64,000 nucleotides of DNA from Xenorhabdus vietnamensis (GTDB lineage: Bacteria > Pseudomonadota > Gammaproteobacteria > Enterobacterales > Enterobacteriaceae). Each line of letters starts with the position of its first letter. Positions within the stretch are counted from its first letter, which is position 1. The notes beneath the pieces are model-generated. The model was not told the DNA's origin, did not search any database, and was given only the letters and a program-made list of their open reading frames with translations. This document shows positions 12,401 through 20,162 of the stretch, one piece after another. The stretch spans positions 248,001 to 312,000 of the forward strand of contig NZ_MUBJ01000001.1 in NCBI RefSeq assembly GCF_002127535.1, read 5' to 3'. A program made the translations under genes and the position numbers.

Positions 12401-12568
12401 TGTTGTAGCGTCAGCTCCAGGGTAAACTGCTGAAATAGAAATGGCGGGTGGAGCAATTGCGGGGTATTGCTCCACGGGTAATTTCATGATTGCCAACAGG
12501 CCAGATAGCATGGTGATGATCGCTATTACCCATGCAAAAATTGGCCGTTCGATAAAAAACTTAGGCAT
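9419..12568 (-). CDS. acrB: RND efflux pump inner-membrane subunit AcrB
   Basis: AcrB is the proton-driven RND drug/H+ antiporter that works with AcrA and TolC. The length of 1049 aa equals E. coli AcrB. Seen: [17 protein letters not shown] at the first membrane helix, the periplasmic porter domain with [17 protein letters not shown], and the proton-relay aspartate pair in [14 protein letters not shown] of TM4. C-terminal helices follow, with [15 protein letters not shown] bearing the relay lysine. acrA lies 14 bp upstream in one operon, repressed by the divergent acrR. Confidence 0.97.
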   Translation of the reverse strand: MPKFFIERPIFAWVIAIITMLSGLLAIMKLPVEQYPAIAPPAISISAVYPGADATTVQNTVTQVIEQNMNGIDNLVYMSSSSDSAGSMNITLTFEANTDPDIAQVQVQNKLQLAMPLLPQEVQQQGVSVDKTTSSFLMVAGFISQDGSMTQDDIADYVGANVKDNLSRVTGVGETTLFGTQYAMRIWLNPDKLLNYKISTQDIISAIRAQNNQVAAGQLGGTPPVPGQRLNASIIAQTRLSSTEEFGKILLRMNSDGSQVLLHDLATIELGAENYNIIGRFNGKPAAGVGIKLATGANALNTSKAVKETLTEMEPFFPRGLTVVYPYDTTPFVKISIFEVVKTLAEAILLVFIVMYLFLQNFRATLIPTIAVPVVLLGTFAILAGFGYSINTLTMFAMVLAIGLLVDDAIVVVENVERVMQEEGLSPKEATKKSMGQIQGALVGIALVLSAVFIPMAFFGGATGAIYRQFSITIVSAMILSVLVALILTPALCATMLKPVAKGSHGTHTGFFGWFNRLFEKSTHHYTDSIGRMLRGTGRYLVIYVILIAGMGWIFKNLPSSFLPEEDQGVLLAMVQLPPGSTQEQTQKVLNRINDYFYAEEKDVVKSVFTVNGFGFGGQGQNTGLAFISLKDWEQRKDPKDKVPAIVGRANASFSQIKEGIVFAFNIPSIVELGSASGFDFQLIDKGNLGHEALTEARNQLLGMVVQHPNMLTSVRPNGQNDTQQYRIHIDKEKAEALSVSMSNINSTLSTMFGGAYINDFIDRGRVKKVYVQGDAHSRMLPSDISKLYVRNYRGQMVPFSAFIDVSKEPWVYGSPRLERYNGLPSMEIVGEAGQGQSTGDAMALMEQLASQLPPGIGYDWTGMSYQERLSGNQAPALYALSLIVVFLCLAALYESWSVPFSVMLVVPLGVIGALLATSMRGLDNDVYFKVGLLTTIGLSAKNAILIVEFAKDLIEKEGKGLIEATLEAARMRLRPILMTSLAFMLGVMPLVLSNGAGSGAQNAVGTGVLGGMIAATSLAIYFVPVFFVVIKRRFTKKNEEIEHISTSH

Positions 12569-12582
12569 GAATCACCGACTCC

Positions 12583-13782
12583 TTATTGAGGCTTTTTTGC
12601 AGACTCATCTTGATTAGCCGTAGGCTTAGCATTCAGATCTGTTTCCGCTGGCTTAACCGTTATTCCCGGTGCTATTTTCTGTAATCCTGTGACGATTACT
12701 CTATCCCCAGCTTTCAGGCCATCTGTTACCAGCCATTTGTTACCGATTGCTTGAGTAGCATTGATATTACGCAATTCTACTTTGTTGTCTTTATCCACAA
12801 TCAGAGCAGTTGCCTGACCACGAGGTGTTCTGGCAATGGCTTGCTGAGGAACCAAAATTGCATTTTTGCGTACACCTTCTTCCAATTTGGTGCGGACAAA
12901 CATACCAGGGAGTAATTCTTCATTCGGGTTTGGGAATATGGCTCGCATAGTAATAGAGCCAGTGGTTTCATCAACCGTCACATCAGAAAACTCAAGGTAA
13001 CCTTCTTGACTGTATTCTTGCCCAGTGTCAGTGATTAGGCGAATTTTGTTTTTTTTGCTTTCTTTTTGAACGGTTCCTTTTGCAATTTCATTTTTGAATC
13101 GCAGGTAGTCATCACTGGATTGGGTGATGTCAACATAGATGGGATCTAATTGCTGAACAATTGTTAGGGCTGTTGGCTGACCTGCAGAAACCAGTGCCCC
13201 TTCTGTGACGGTAGACTTACCCGCACGCCCAGAAATAGGCGATGTCACCTTGGTGTATGCCAAATTGATTCTGGCACTTTCCAGCGCTGCTTTAGAGGAT
13301 TCAACATCTGCTTTTGCTTGGGCATAATCTGAATTTGCTTTATCAAATTCCTGCTTACTGACATATTGTGTGCCCAGCAAGGATTGATAACGTTCAACGG
13401 TTAAGCGGGAAACGTTCTCGTTGGCTTGTGATCTAGACAGATTTGCTTTGGCTTTACTATATTCTGTTTGGTAAGTTGCTGAATCTATTTGGTATAATGA
13501 TTCCCCAGCAACAACATCATTTCCTTCTTTATAGTTACGTTTCAGTATGATACCGCCGACTTGGGGACGAACCTCAGCAACACGATAAGCCGATGTACGG
13601 CCCGGTAATTCTGTGATAACCGTTAGAGGTTCTGCCTTCAGCGTTACGATACCAACTTCAGGAGCATGCTGGCCAACAGCCCCTTGCTGTGTATTTTTAT
13701 TGTCATTACATCCTGAAAGAATGAAATTGCCTGAAATTACCAGTAATGTAGCCAGAGGCAAAACTCCCCTGTTCTTTCGCAT
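12583..13782 (-). CDS. acrA: RND efflux periplasmic adaptor lipoprotein AcrA
   Basis: AcrA is the membrane-fusion protein linking AcrB to TolC. The N-terminus has a lipoprotein signal with lipobox LSGC (Cys25). It is followed by the split lipoyl domain (PQVGGIILKRNYKEGNDV and TKVTSPISGRAGKS), an alpha-hairpin (about residues 100-170), a beta-barrel and a membrane-proximal domain. The 399 aa match E. coli (397). It is transcribed ahead of acrB from a promoter facing acrR, over which the AcrR palindrome lies. Confidence 0.96.
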   Translation of the reverse strand: MRKNRGVLPLATLLVISGNFILSGCNDNKNTQQGAVGQHAPEVGIVTLKAEPLTVITELPGRTSAYRVAEVRPQVGGIILKRNYKEGNDVVAGESLYQIDSATYQTEYSKAKANLSRSQANENVSRLTVERYQSLLGTQYVSKQEFDKANSDYAQAKADVESSKAALESARINLAYTKVTSPISGRAGKSTVTEGALVSAGQPTALTIVQQLDPIYVDITQSSDDYLRFKNEIAKGTVQKESKKNKIRLITDTGQEYSQEGYLEFSDVTVDETTGSITMRAIFPNPNEELLPGMFVRTKLEEGVRKNAILVPQQAIARTPRGQATALIVDKDNKVELRNINATQAIGNKWLVTDGLKAGDRVIVTGLQKIAPGITVKPAETDLNAKPTANQDESAKKPQ

Positions 13783-13866
13783 AAGTAAACCTCAATTTTT
13801 CAATGTTGATTTGCTAATCTAACAAGTGAAATCATTACTTCATTGATTAAGGGTGCTATAGTACAA

Positions 13867-13884
13867 ACATACATGAATGTATGT
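13867..13884. promoter_or_regulatory. AcrR operator between acrA and acrR
   Basis: The palindrome ACATACAT-GA-ATGTATGT corresponds to the core of the E. coli AcrR operator (TACATACATTTATGAATGTATGTA, 24 bp), with a shorter centre. It lies between the divergent acrA and acrR starts, where bound AcrR would repress both. Confidence 0.82.
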
Positions 13885-13923
13885 AAATCAGCCTCAGTCA
13901 AAAACAAAGTTTATGGCACGAAA

Positions 13924-14574
13924 ATGGCACGAAAAACTAAACAGCAAGCAAACCAAACTCGTCAGCAAATCATAGAAGCTGCAATAAAGGCTTTTTCTGA
14001 GCGCGGTGTTTCTGCTACCTCACTGTCTGATATTGCAACTTCCGCAGGTGTAACACGCGGAGCAATTTACTGGCATTTTAAAAATAAAACAGATCTACTT
14101 TCTGTTGTTTGCAGAATGCCAGAGCATAAAATAGACGAGCTAGAGAAAGAGTATCAATCAAAATATCCGGATAATCCACTTATTGCGTTGAGATCTTTAT
14201 TGATTTCTATGTTACGGATGATGATTGATGATCCTCAATCCCGCCAATTGATAGAAATTTTTTTCCATAAATGTGAATTCATTGGGGAAATGTCTTCATT
14301 AGTGGAGGAGATTAGGGAGATATGTATTTCTAATTACAAGAAGGTTGAAAAAATATTGGCTGACTGCATTCAATCAGGAGAATTGCCTTATAACCTTGAC
14401 CTTGAGCGTTCTGCCGTTATGTTGAGAGCATTGATGACTGGATTACTTGAAAACTGGTCATTCTCACCAGACAGTTTTAATATTCAAGAACAGTCTGCTC
14501 ATTTGGTGGATGGCGTCATAGATGCACTGAAATACAGCCGCCATTTGCGGAACAACAAAGAAAATGAGTCTTGA
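13924..14574 (+). CDS. acrR: TetR-family repressor AcrR
   Basis: AcrR represses acrAB and itself and releases DNA on binding drugs. The ATG at 13924 gives MARKTKQQANQTRQQIIEAA, matching the E. coli start. The TetR helix-turn-helix is SLSDIATSAGVTRGAIYWHFKNK (about residues 33-55, read in parts). The product is 216 aa. An 11-bp tandem duplication (ATGGCACGAAA, 13913-13934) places a second, out-of-frame ATG just upstream, which may reduce initiation at the true start. No strong ribosome binding site is visible ahead of either. Confidence 0.93.
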   Translation: MARKTKQQANQTRQQIIEAAIKAFSERGVSATSLSDIATSAGVTRGAIYWHFKNKTDLLSVVCRMPEHKIDELEKEYQSKYPDNPLIALRSLLISMLRMMIDDPQSRQLIEIFFHKCEFIGEMSSLVEEIREICISNYKKVEKILADCIQSGELPYNLDLERSAVMLRALMTGLLENWSFSPDSFNIQEQSAHLVDGVIDALKYSRHLRNNKENES

Positions 14575-14591
14575 ATACAGAGGCAAATATC

Positions 14592-14945
14592 ATGGAATCC
14601 ATTCTAATTATTGCTAATGGAGCGGCGTATGGTAATGAATCTCTTTTTAATGCGTTGAGATTATCCATTGCTCTTAAAGAGCAGGAGCCTCGCAGCGAAC
14701 TGAAATTGTTCTTAATGTCTGATGCTGTGGTTGCTGGTTTAGCCGGGCAAATTCCTAAAGAAGGTTATAATTTAAAACAGATGTTAGAAATTTTGACGGC
14801 ACAAGATGTCGACGTTAAATTGTGTAAAACTTGTACTGACGCTCGGGGGATTAGTGAACTGGCGTTGGTTGATGGTGTGGAAATCGGCACGTTGAGTGAA
14901 TTAGCGCAGTGGACATTATCTGCATCTAAGGTGTTATCATTTTAA
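14592..14945 (+). CDS. ychN: DsrE-family protein similar to YchN
   Basis: This 117-aa cytoplasmic protein has a DsrE/TusD-like fold. MESILIIANGAAYGNESLFNALRLSIAL and EGYNLKQMLEILTAQDV are close to E. coli YchN when read in pieces. The conserved cysteine pair lies in KLCKTCTDARGI, typical of sulfur-relay relatives. The exact role of YchN is not established. The ATG at 14592 has an AGAGG ribosome binding site, 17 bp after the acrR stop, so it is probably co-transcribed with acrR. E. coli ychN is elsewhere in the chromosome. Confidence 0.85.
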   Translation: MESILIIANGAAYGNESLFNALRLSIALKEQEPRSELKLFLMSDAVVAGLAGQIPKEGYNLKQMLEILTAQDVDVKLCKTCTDARGISELALVDGVEIGTLSELAQWTLSASKVLSF

Positions 14946-15048
14946 AAGCAGTATTTCAGTAACATTGATTTATCAGGAAGTTCAAACTGTATCTCCTGAT
15001 ATTCAGCGCTATCATTCCATTATCTGCAAATAATGAGTAGATGAGTTC

Positions 15049-18000
15049 ATGGTTTCAGTTAACCGATACTTGGGTGTTTTACTCAATAAGGGGAATTTGT
15101 GTACCAGATTCTCCTCAATGCTATTCTTTCACTTTATTTTTTTCCGTGTTGTTTTGATAACAAGTTTATTTTTTCTCCTGTCGCCTTTCTTCTTTTTTGC
15201 AAATGCTGCCTTCAGTAGCGATATGCCAACCCGTAATAATATTCAAAATCAGCTTAAAATCCTGATAGAGCGTAAGGAACATACAGTTGAAGAAAAGGTA
15301 TCAATAGCTAATTTGGAAAAAACGCTTTCTTTTTTTGACAAAATAGATCAACTGAAGCTGGATTCCGATCTACTTAAAAAGAATGTACAAAATGTGCCGC
15401 AAAAATCGCATCAGATTATGATTGAATTGGAGAAACTGAAAAATAATGACTTGCAGAATGAGTATAAACAGTCATTGGAAGCATTATCTCTGAAACAGCT
15501 CGAATCGAAGTTGAATAACACATGGAATAACTTGCAGCGGGCACAGGAAAATCTTGCCAGCTACAATAGTCAGTTGATTAGGCTGCAAACACAGCCTGAG
15601 CGCGTGCAAAATGTGCTATTCCGTAACGTACAGAGATTGCAGCAGATTCGCAATCAACTGAATAGTACGTTAACCGATCAGTCAGAATCGAATCGTACTC
15701 AAATAGAGTTGTTTTTGGTGGAGCGGTTTTTTTTGACGCAGCAAAATGAGTATCAAAGAGAATCTCTACAAGCAAATACTCAGTTACAATCACTGCTACA
15801 GCGACAGCGGGATTATACGATTCTTCAAATTGAGCAATTAGAGCGTTATGTTCAGTTTATTCAAAATGTGATGAGTGGAAAGCGATTGCTCCTTTCTGAA
15901 AAAACCGCGAAAGAAGCAGAAACTAAGGATGGCAAAAATTTATATATTCAGGATAACTCATTAGTTCAGGAAGAAATTGAAAATAATCGTGAATTGAGTG
16001 AAAGGTTAATTGACGCAACGCGCGATAATAACTTTCTGGCACAGAAAAGCATCCATATTCAAAAGGTTCTGGAGCAAACAATTCAATCTGAACGTAATCT
16101 CAAAGAGCAAGTTCAGGTTTTACGCGGCAGTTTATTGTTATCACGCATCCTGTTTCAGAAGCAATTAAAAATACCACAAAATGTTCTGACGAAAGATTTA
16201 CCAACGAAAATAGCAGATTTGCGCCTAGAACAATTCGAAATTAACCAAGAGCGGGATCAGATTTGTCAAGGGAATGACTATGTCAATAAGCTATTGAATA
16301 ATGAGCATAACAACATAAGAAATGAATCTGGGGAAATGGCGGATGAAATCCATAAGGCTATCAACCAGATTCTGGAAGTTCGTTGTGATCTTTTGGAGCA
16401 ACTTAATAATCAGTTAGGAAACCAGATTACTCATGCCATCAACTTGCAAATGGATCAGCGGCAGTTACTGGATGTCTCTGAATCGCTGGAGCAAACTCTT
16501 GTCCAGCAAATCTTTTGGGTTAACAGTAACAAACCAATAAATGGGGCGTGGTTAAAAGCTTTACCTGAGCTTATTCAAGGAGAGTTGAGTCACTTGGATA
16601 TTCAGTTGACTCTTAATGGTCTGATTATGGGGCTGAAAAACTCCATCCATTTTGTCATTCCTCTTTTTTTGGTAGGCTTGTTTTTGCGTTGGCAGACCAA
16701 AGGCATTAACGAGCAGTTGAAAAAAATTGCAAGTGAAGTGGGGCAGTTCCGTCGTGACAGTCAACTGCACACTCCATTGGCATTGATACTGACATTAATG
16801 AAGACATTACCACTTGCTTTTATTGTATTGGCGATAGGCTATTGGTATTCGAAATCAGGTGATGGTTTTGGCGATTTGATTTGGGGATTCTCTTGTCAAT
16901 TGGCGTTTTTTTGGGTTATGTATAGTTGTAGTCACCAAATTCTTTCGAAAGGGGGAATTGGGGAACAGCATTTTTCACTGGACAGTGCGGTTTGTACCTT
17001 ATTCCGCAAAAACCTTGCCCGATTGTCGATTGTATTGTTACCTATTTTGTTCTGGGTAACATTAGGTGCTAAACATCCTTTGCGATTGTCTGATGATGTG
17101 ATTGGTCAATGTACTGTATTGATCTGTCTATTTTTTATCTTTCTGTTTGTTTTCCCATTCTGTCGCTATGTATGGCGTGAAAAAAGCTCGCACATGATCC
17201 GTACCATCGTCGTAACGGCATTGACTTTTGCACCATTGGTTCTGATGGTTTTGATGGTATCTGGTTATTTTTATACAACTTTGCGTCTGGCAGAGCGCTG
17301 GCTCTATAGCTTGTATTTGCTGTTTCTCTGGCATATCAGTTATCAGGCATGTTTACGAGGATTAGGAATTGCGGCGCGTCGTATTGCCTATCGACGTGCT
17401 ATTGCCCGGCGTCAATCCCTGATGAAAGAAGGCACTGAAGGTGAAGTAGTGGAAGAACCGCCAATGGACTTGGATCGCATCAATCAGCAATCATTGCGTT
17501 TAACTGCCATGGTGCTGTTTTTAATCTTTTTAGGTGCATTTTATTGGATTTGGTCTGATCTGGTGACAGTATTTTCCTACCTTGACGGAATCAATCTGTG
17601 GCAATACAGCACGACAACAGAACTGGGCAATGTTCTGAATCACGTGACTTTGAAAGATTTGGTACTTTCTATGGCAATGTTGGTCATTTCATGGGTCATG
17701 ATGAGAAACCTGCCGGGGCTACTGGAAGTATTAGTGCTATCCCGTTTGCAGTTACAACAAGGTTCTTCGTATGCCATTAAAACAACACTGACTTACTTGA
17801 TCATAGGAGTTGGAGGAATTACTGCGTTGGGGACATTGGGCGTTTCGTGGAATAAATTACAGTGGTTGGCAGCGGCACTTTCGGTCGGTTTAGGTTTTGG
17901 TTTACAGGAAATTTTTGCCAACTTTGTTTCGGGTTTGATCATTTTGTTTGAACGTCCTGTTCGTATTGGAGATACAGTAACGATAGGAACTTATTCTGGT

Positions 18001-18516
18001 TCAGTCAGTAAAATACGCATTCGTGCGACAACGATTACAGACTTTGACCGTAAAGAAGTGATTATCCCCAACCGTGCATTTGTGACAGAGCGTCTAATTA
18101 ACTGGACACTTTCTGATACTATTACGCGGATTATCATTAAGGTTGGTGTCGCATATGGCTCGGATCTGGATAAAGTCAAAGAAGTCTTATTAAAGGCGGC
18201 AAGTGATAATTCCCGTGTGATGAGTGAGCCAGGGCCACAAGTCTACTTTATGAGTTTTGGTGCCAGTACACTGGATCATGAATTGAGGCTTTATGTCCGA
18301 GAATTGGGTGATCGTAGCCGTACTATAGATGAAGTTAACCGCAGTATTGATAAATTATGTCGGGAAAATGACATCAACATAGCATTTAACCAGCTGGAAG
18401 TTTATTTGCACAATGGTCAGGGTGATAGTTTACAAGAAGTACAGAATCCCTTAAATGGTGGTAACAACCGCTCTGATGGAAAATTTTCTTCTGATGACAA
18501 ACCATTTTTGCCTTAA
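15049..18516 (+). CDS. mscK: potassium-dependent mechanosensitive channel MscK
   Basis: MscK (KefA) is a large MscS-family channel that releases solutes under membrane tension and depends on external K+. The 1155 aa are slightly longer than E. coli (1120). The order is a signal-like hydrophobic segment (about residues 30-50), a long periplasmic coiled-coil rich in Q and L to about residue 520, then multiple membrane helices. The C-terminal MscS pore has the glycine-rich helix SVGLGFGLQEIFANFVSG and FERPVRIGDTV. The first ATG is used; a start at 15118 is possible. rsmS is convergent. Confidence 0.93.
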   Translation: MVSVNRYLGVLLNKGNLCTRFSSMLFFHFIFFRVVLITSLFFLLSPFFFFANAAFSSDMPTRNNIQNQLKILIERKEHTVEEKVSIANLEKTLSFFDKIDQLKLDSDLLKKNVQNVPQKSHQIMIELEKLKNNDLQNEYKQSLEALSLKQLESKLNNTWNNLQRAQENLASYNSQLIRLQTQPERVQNVLFRNVQRLQQIRNQLNSTLTDQSESNRTQIELFLVERFFLTQQNEYQRESLQANTQLQSLLQRQRDYTILQIEQLERYVQFIQNVMSGKRLLLSEKTAKEAETKDGKNLYIQDNSLVQEEIENNRELSERLIDATRDNNFLAQKSIHIQKVLEQTIQSERNLKEQVQVLRGSLLLSRILFQKQLKIPQNVLTKDLPTKIADLRLEQFEINQERDQICQGNDYVNKLLNNEHNNIRNESGEMADEIHKAINQILEVRCDLLEQLNNQLGNQITHAINLQMDQRQLLDVSESLEQTLVQQIFWVNSNKPINGAWLKALPELIQGELSHLDIQLTLNGLIMGLKNSIHFVIPLFLVGLFLRWQTKGINEQLKKIASEVGQFRRDSQLHTPLALILTLMKTLPLAFIVLAIGYWYSKSGDGFGDLIWGFSCQLAFFWVMYSCSHQILSKGGIGEQHFSLDSAVCTLFRKNLARLSIVLLPILFWVTLGAKHPLRLSDDVIGQCTVLICLFFIFLFVFPFCRYVWREKSSHMIRTIVVTALTFAPLVLMVLMVSGYFYTTLRLAERWLYSLYLLFLWHISYQACLRGLGIAARRIAYRRAIARRQSLMKEGTEGEVVEEPPMDLDRINQQSLRLTAMVLFLIFLGAFYWIWSDLVTVFSYLDGINLWQYSTTTELGNVLNHVTLKDLVLSMAMLVISWVMMRNLPGLLEVLVLSRLQLQQGSSYAIKTTLTYLIIGVGGITALGTLGVSWNKLQWLAAALSVGLGFGLQEIFANFVSGLIILFERPVRIGDTVTIGTYSGSVSKIRIRATTITDFDRKEVIIPNRAFVTERLINWTLSDTITRIIIKVGVAYGSDLDKVKEVLLKAASDNSRVMSEPGPQVYFMSFGASTLDHELRLYVRELGDRSRTIDEVNRSIDKLCRENDINIAFNQLEVYLHNGQGDSLQEVQNPLNGGNNRSDGKFSSDDKPFLP

Positions 18517-18577
18517 CCCATTTTCTCCGCTGTTTTTTGTTTAGACACGTAATCTGGGGAGTCAGCGTTGACCCTGC

Positions 18578-18742
18578 TTATTCCCCAGATTGCTGATCTT
18601 GTTTTTCCAATTTTCTTTGAAGATCATGTTTGACTATATCTAATGCTGCCAATGCGATAGCAGGGGAAATTTCGTTACATTCAAGCAGATAAATAAGGTC
18701 TACGGCGAGTTGCACTTCTGGTGGCTCTTGTTCCAGAGTCAT
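18578..18742 (-). CDS. rsmS: small regulatory protein RsmS (YbaM)
   Basis: This is a 54-aa protein, too short for most ORF finders. The frame begins MTLEQEPPEVQLAVDLIYLL and continues ECNEISPAIALAALDIVKHD, then ends in QQSGE. It matches E. coli YbaM (VKLAVDLIVLLEENQIPA, ALDIVKRD). RsmS was described in Pectobacterium as a pleiotropic regulator of plant-cell-wall enzymes and secondary metabolites. It follows priC on the same strand with a 21-bp gap, the conserved arrangement. Confidence 0.9.
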   Translation of the reverse strand: MTLEQEPPEVQLAVDLIYLLECNEISPAIALAALDIVKHDLQRKLEKQDQQSGE

Positions 18743-18763
18743 AGTTGGTTATTCCTTTTGTGA

Positions 18764-19312
18764 TTAATCTGAGTTTTCTTGCTTTTCTATCGATTTCTCG
18801 ATCCGCATTAATGCCTGACGACAGCGAGCGAGCCTGCCTGCTAAAGCTGCAATTTCCCTTTGTAGTTTATGCTGGTTGGTAAGTGCAATTTGTCTGCTTA
18901 ACTGTAATTCCCGGTCATCGATCATTGCTATTAATCGACGTTCATAATCCTGATGTTCTGCCAGACGTTGGTAAAGATCCCGTTCTTGTGAACGGTGCTC
19001 AAATTTATCTTCTTGTTTTCTCAGCGCTTGAGTGGATATTTCGCGTTTAAGTGCCTCAATTTGTATTACCAAGCGCTCGGCAAGGAATTTAACTTGCTCA
19101 ATACGATAATCGCTTACACAGATTTTCAATTGCTCCATATTTTGTCTGATTTCTTGCATATATCCACTTAGTTTATTGCTGTTATGGTGGAATAGTGCTT
19201 GATCAAAACGGGCAGTGGAGAAAGGGATATCAGACAGTAAAGCGAGATCTTTTTCCAGAATACTGATTTGTTTTTCAAGTGCACTTAATAAATTTTGTAT
19301 GCCCATCAGCAT
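18764..19312 (-). CDS. priC: primosomal replication protein N'' (PriC)
   Basis: PriC restarts stalled replication forks by loading DnaB at gapped forks. The 182-aa helical protein shows LLSALEKQISILEKDLALL, then FDQALFHHNSNKLSGYM and a C-terminal LAGRLARCRQALMRIEKSIE, the usual PriC pattern. E. coli PriC has 175 aa. The start at 19312 or the ATG two codons later are both possible; a GAG-type ribosome binding site lies upstream. It is followed by rsmS. Confidence 0.9.
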   Translation of the reverse strand: MLMGIQNLLSALEKQISILEKDLALLSDIPFSTARFDQALFHHNSNKLSGYMQEIRQNMEQLKICVSDYRIEQVKFLAERLVIQIEALKREISTQALRKQEDKFEHRSQERDLYQRLAEHQDYERRLIAMIDDRELQLSRQIALTNQHKLQREIAALAGRLARCRQALMRIEKSIEKQENSD

Positions 19313-19430
19313 CTCGTTATCATTAATAATCTATTCGTTAAAGCCCATTTTAATTGGCTTAGCATATTCGGTTGTAATAACGCCTATTGTGGTAAGTCTG
19401 AAGCTTGACTTAAGTCAATAAAATATAAGC

Positions 19431-19458
19431 AGCAACTTGTCTTGCAGTTGCTTTTTTT
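19431..19458 (+). terminator. intrinsic terminator in the apt leader
   Basis: AGCAACT-TGTCTTGC-AGTTGCT is followed directly by seven T, a good intrinsic terminator on the + strand. It lies 56 bp upstream of the apt ATG and about 120 bp after the divergent priC start, where E. coli has ybaN. It could end a short leader or small RNA, or act as an attenuator for apt. Confidence 0.7.
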
Positions 19459-19513
19459 CGGTAGTTTGAATAGATTTTACCGTTTTCTTTTTATAATCTG
19501 GCTGGCATCAATT

Positions 19514-20065
19514 ATGACCGCTAACGCACAAAAACTGCAATTAATTAAAGATAGTATCGAAACAATCCCTGATTATCCAAAGGCGGGAATACTTTTTCGT
19601 GACATTACCACATTGCTTGATAATCCGGCAGCCTACCAAGCTACAATAGATCTATTGGCGGCTCATTATCAGGATAAGGGCATCACGAAAATTGTTGGTA
19701 CTGAAGCACGTGGTTTTTTATTCGGAGCTCCTGTTGCACTGTGTCTGGGGGTTGGTTTCGTTCCTGTTCGCAAAAAAGGTAAATTACCGCGTGAGACGCT
19801 GAGTGAAACTTACGATCTGGAATATGGTACAGATACTCTGGAAATTCATAAAAGCAGCATTAACGAAGAAGATAAAGTTCTGGTTATTGATGATCTGCTT
19901 GCAACGGGTGGCACCATTGATGCTACGGTACGCTTGATTCGTCGCTTGGGTGGTCAGGTTTCCGAAGCTGCATTTATCATTGGATTGCCAGATTTAGGCG
20001 GCGCTGAACGCTTGAAAAAACAAGGTGTTGATTGTTACACGATCGTTGAATTTCCCGGCCACTGA
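19514..20065 (+). CDS. apt: adenine phosphoribosyltransferase Apt
   Basis: Apt salvages adenine with PRPP to AMP. From the ATG at 19514 ([20 protein letters not shown]) the protein is 183 aa, the same as E. coli. The PRPP-binding motif is [13 protein letters not shown], and [12 protein letters not shown] is also present. The frame is open further upstream to 19442 but that part overlaps a terminator and does not resemble Apt. It is followed by dnaX. Confidence 0.95.
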   Translation: MTANAQKLQLIKDSIETIPDYPKAGILFRDITTLLDNPAAYQATIDLLAAHYQDKGITKIVGTEARGFLFGAPVALCLGVGFVPVRKKGKLPRETLSETYDLEYGTDTLEIHKSSINEEDKVLVIDDLLATGGTIDATVRLIRRLGGQVSEAAFIIGLPDLGGAERLKKQGVDCYTIVEFPGH

Positions 20066-20095
20066 TTATTCTGTTTTTTGCATTATTGATACTTC

Positions 20096-20119
20096 AGCCT
20101 CGCCGTTAATGGTGAGGCT
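20096..20119. other. hairpin between apt and dnaX
   Basis: AGCCTCGCC-GTTAAT-GGTGAGGCT forms a nine-pair stem with one G-U pair. No T-tract follows, so it may protect the apt 3' end or pause transcription instead of terminating it. Confidence 0.4.
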
Positions 20120-20162
20120 GTGCTAGCATGATAGATAGTCATGTTCAATTTCCTCGGTATTC

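Noticed and set aside
19442-19513. N-terminal extension of Apt giving a 207-aa protein with a hydrophobic leader
   Set aside because: It begins inside the terminator stem, has no ribosome binding site, and Apt of normal 183 aa starts at 19514.
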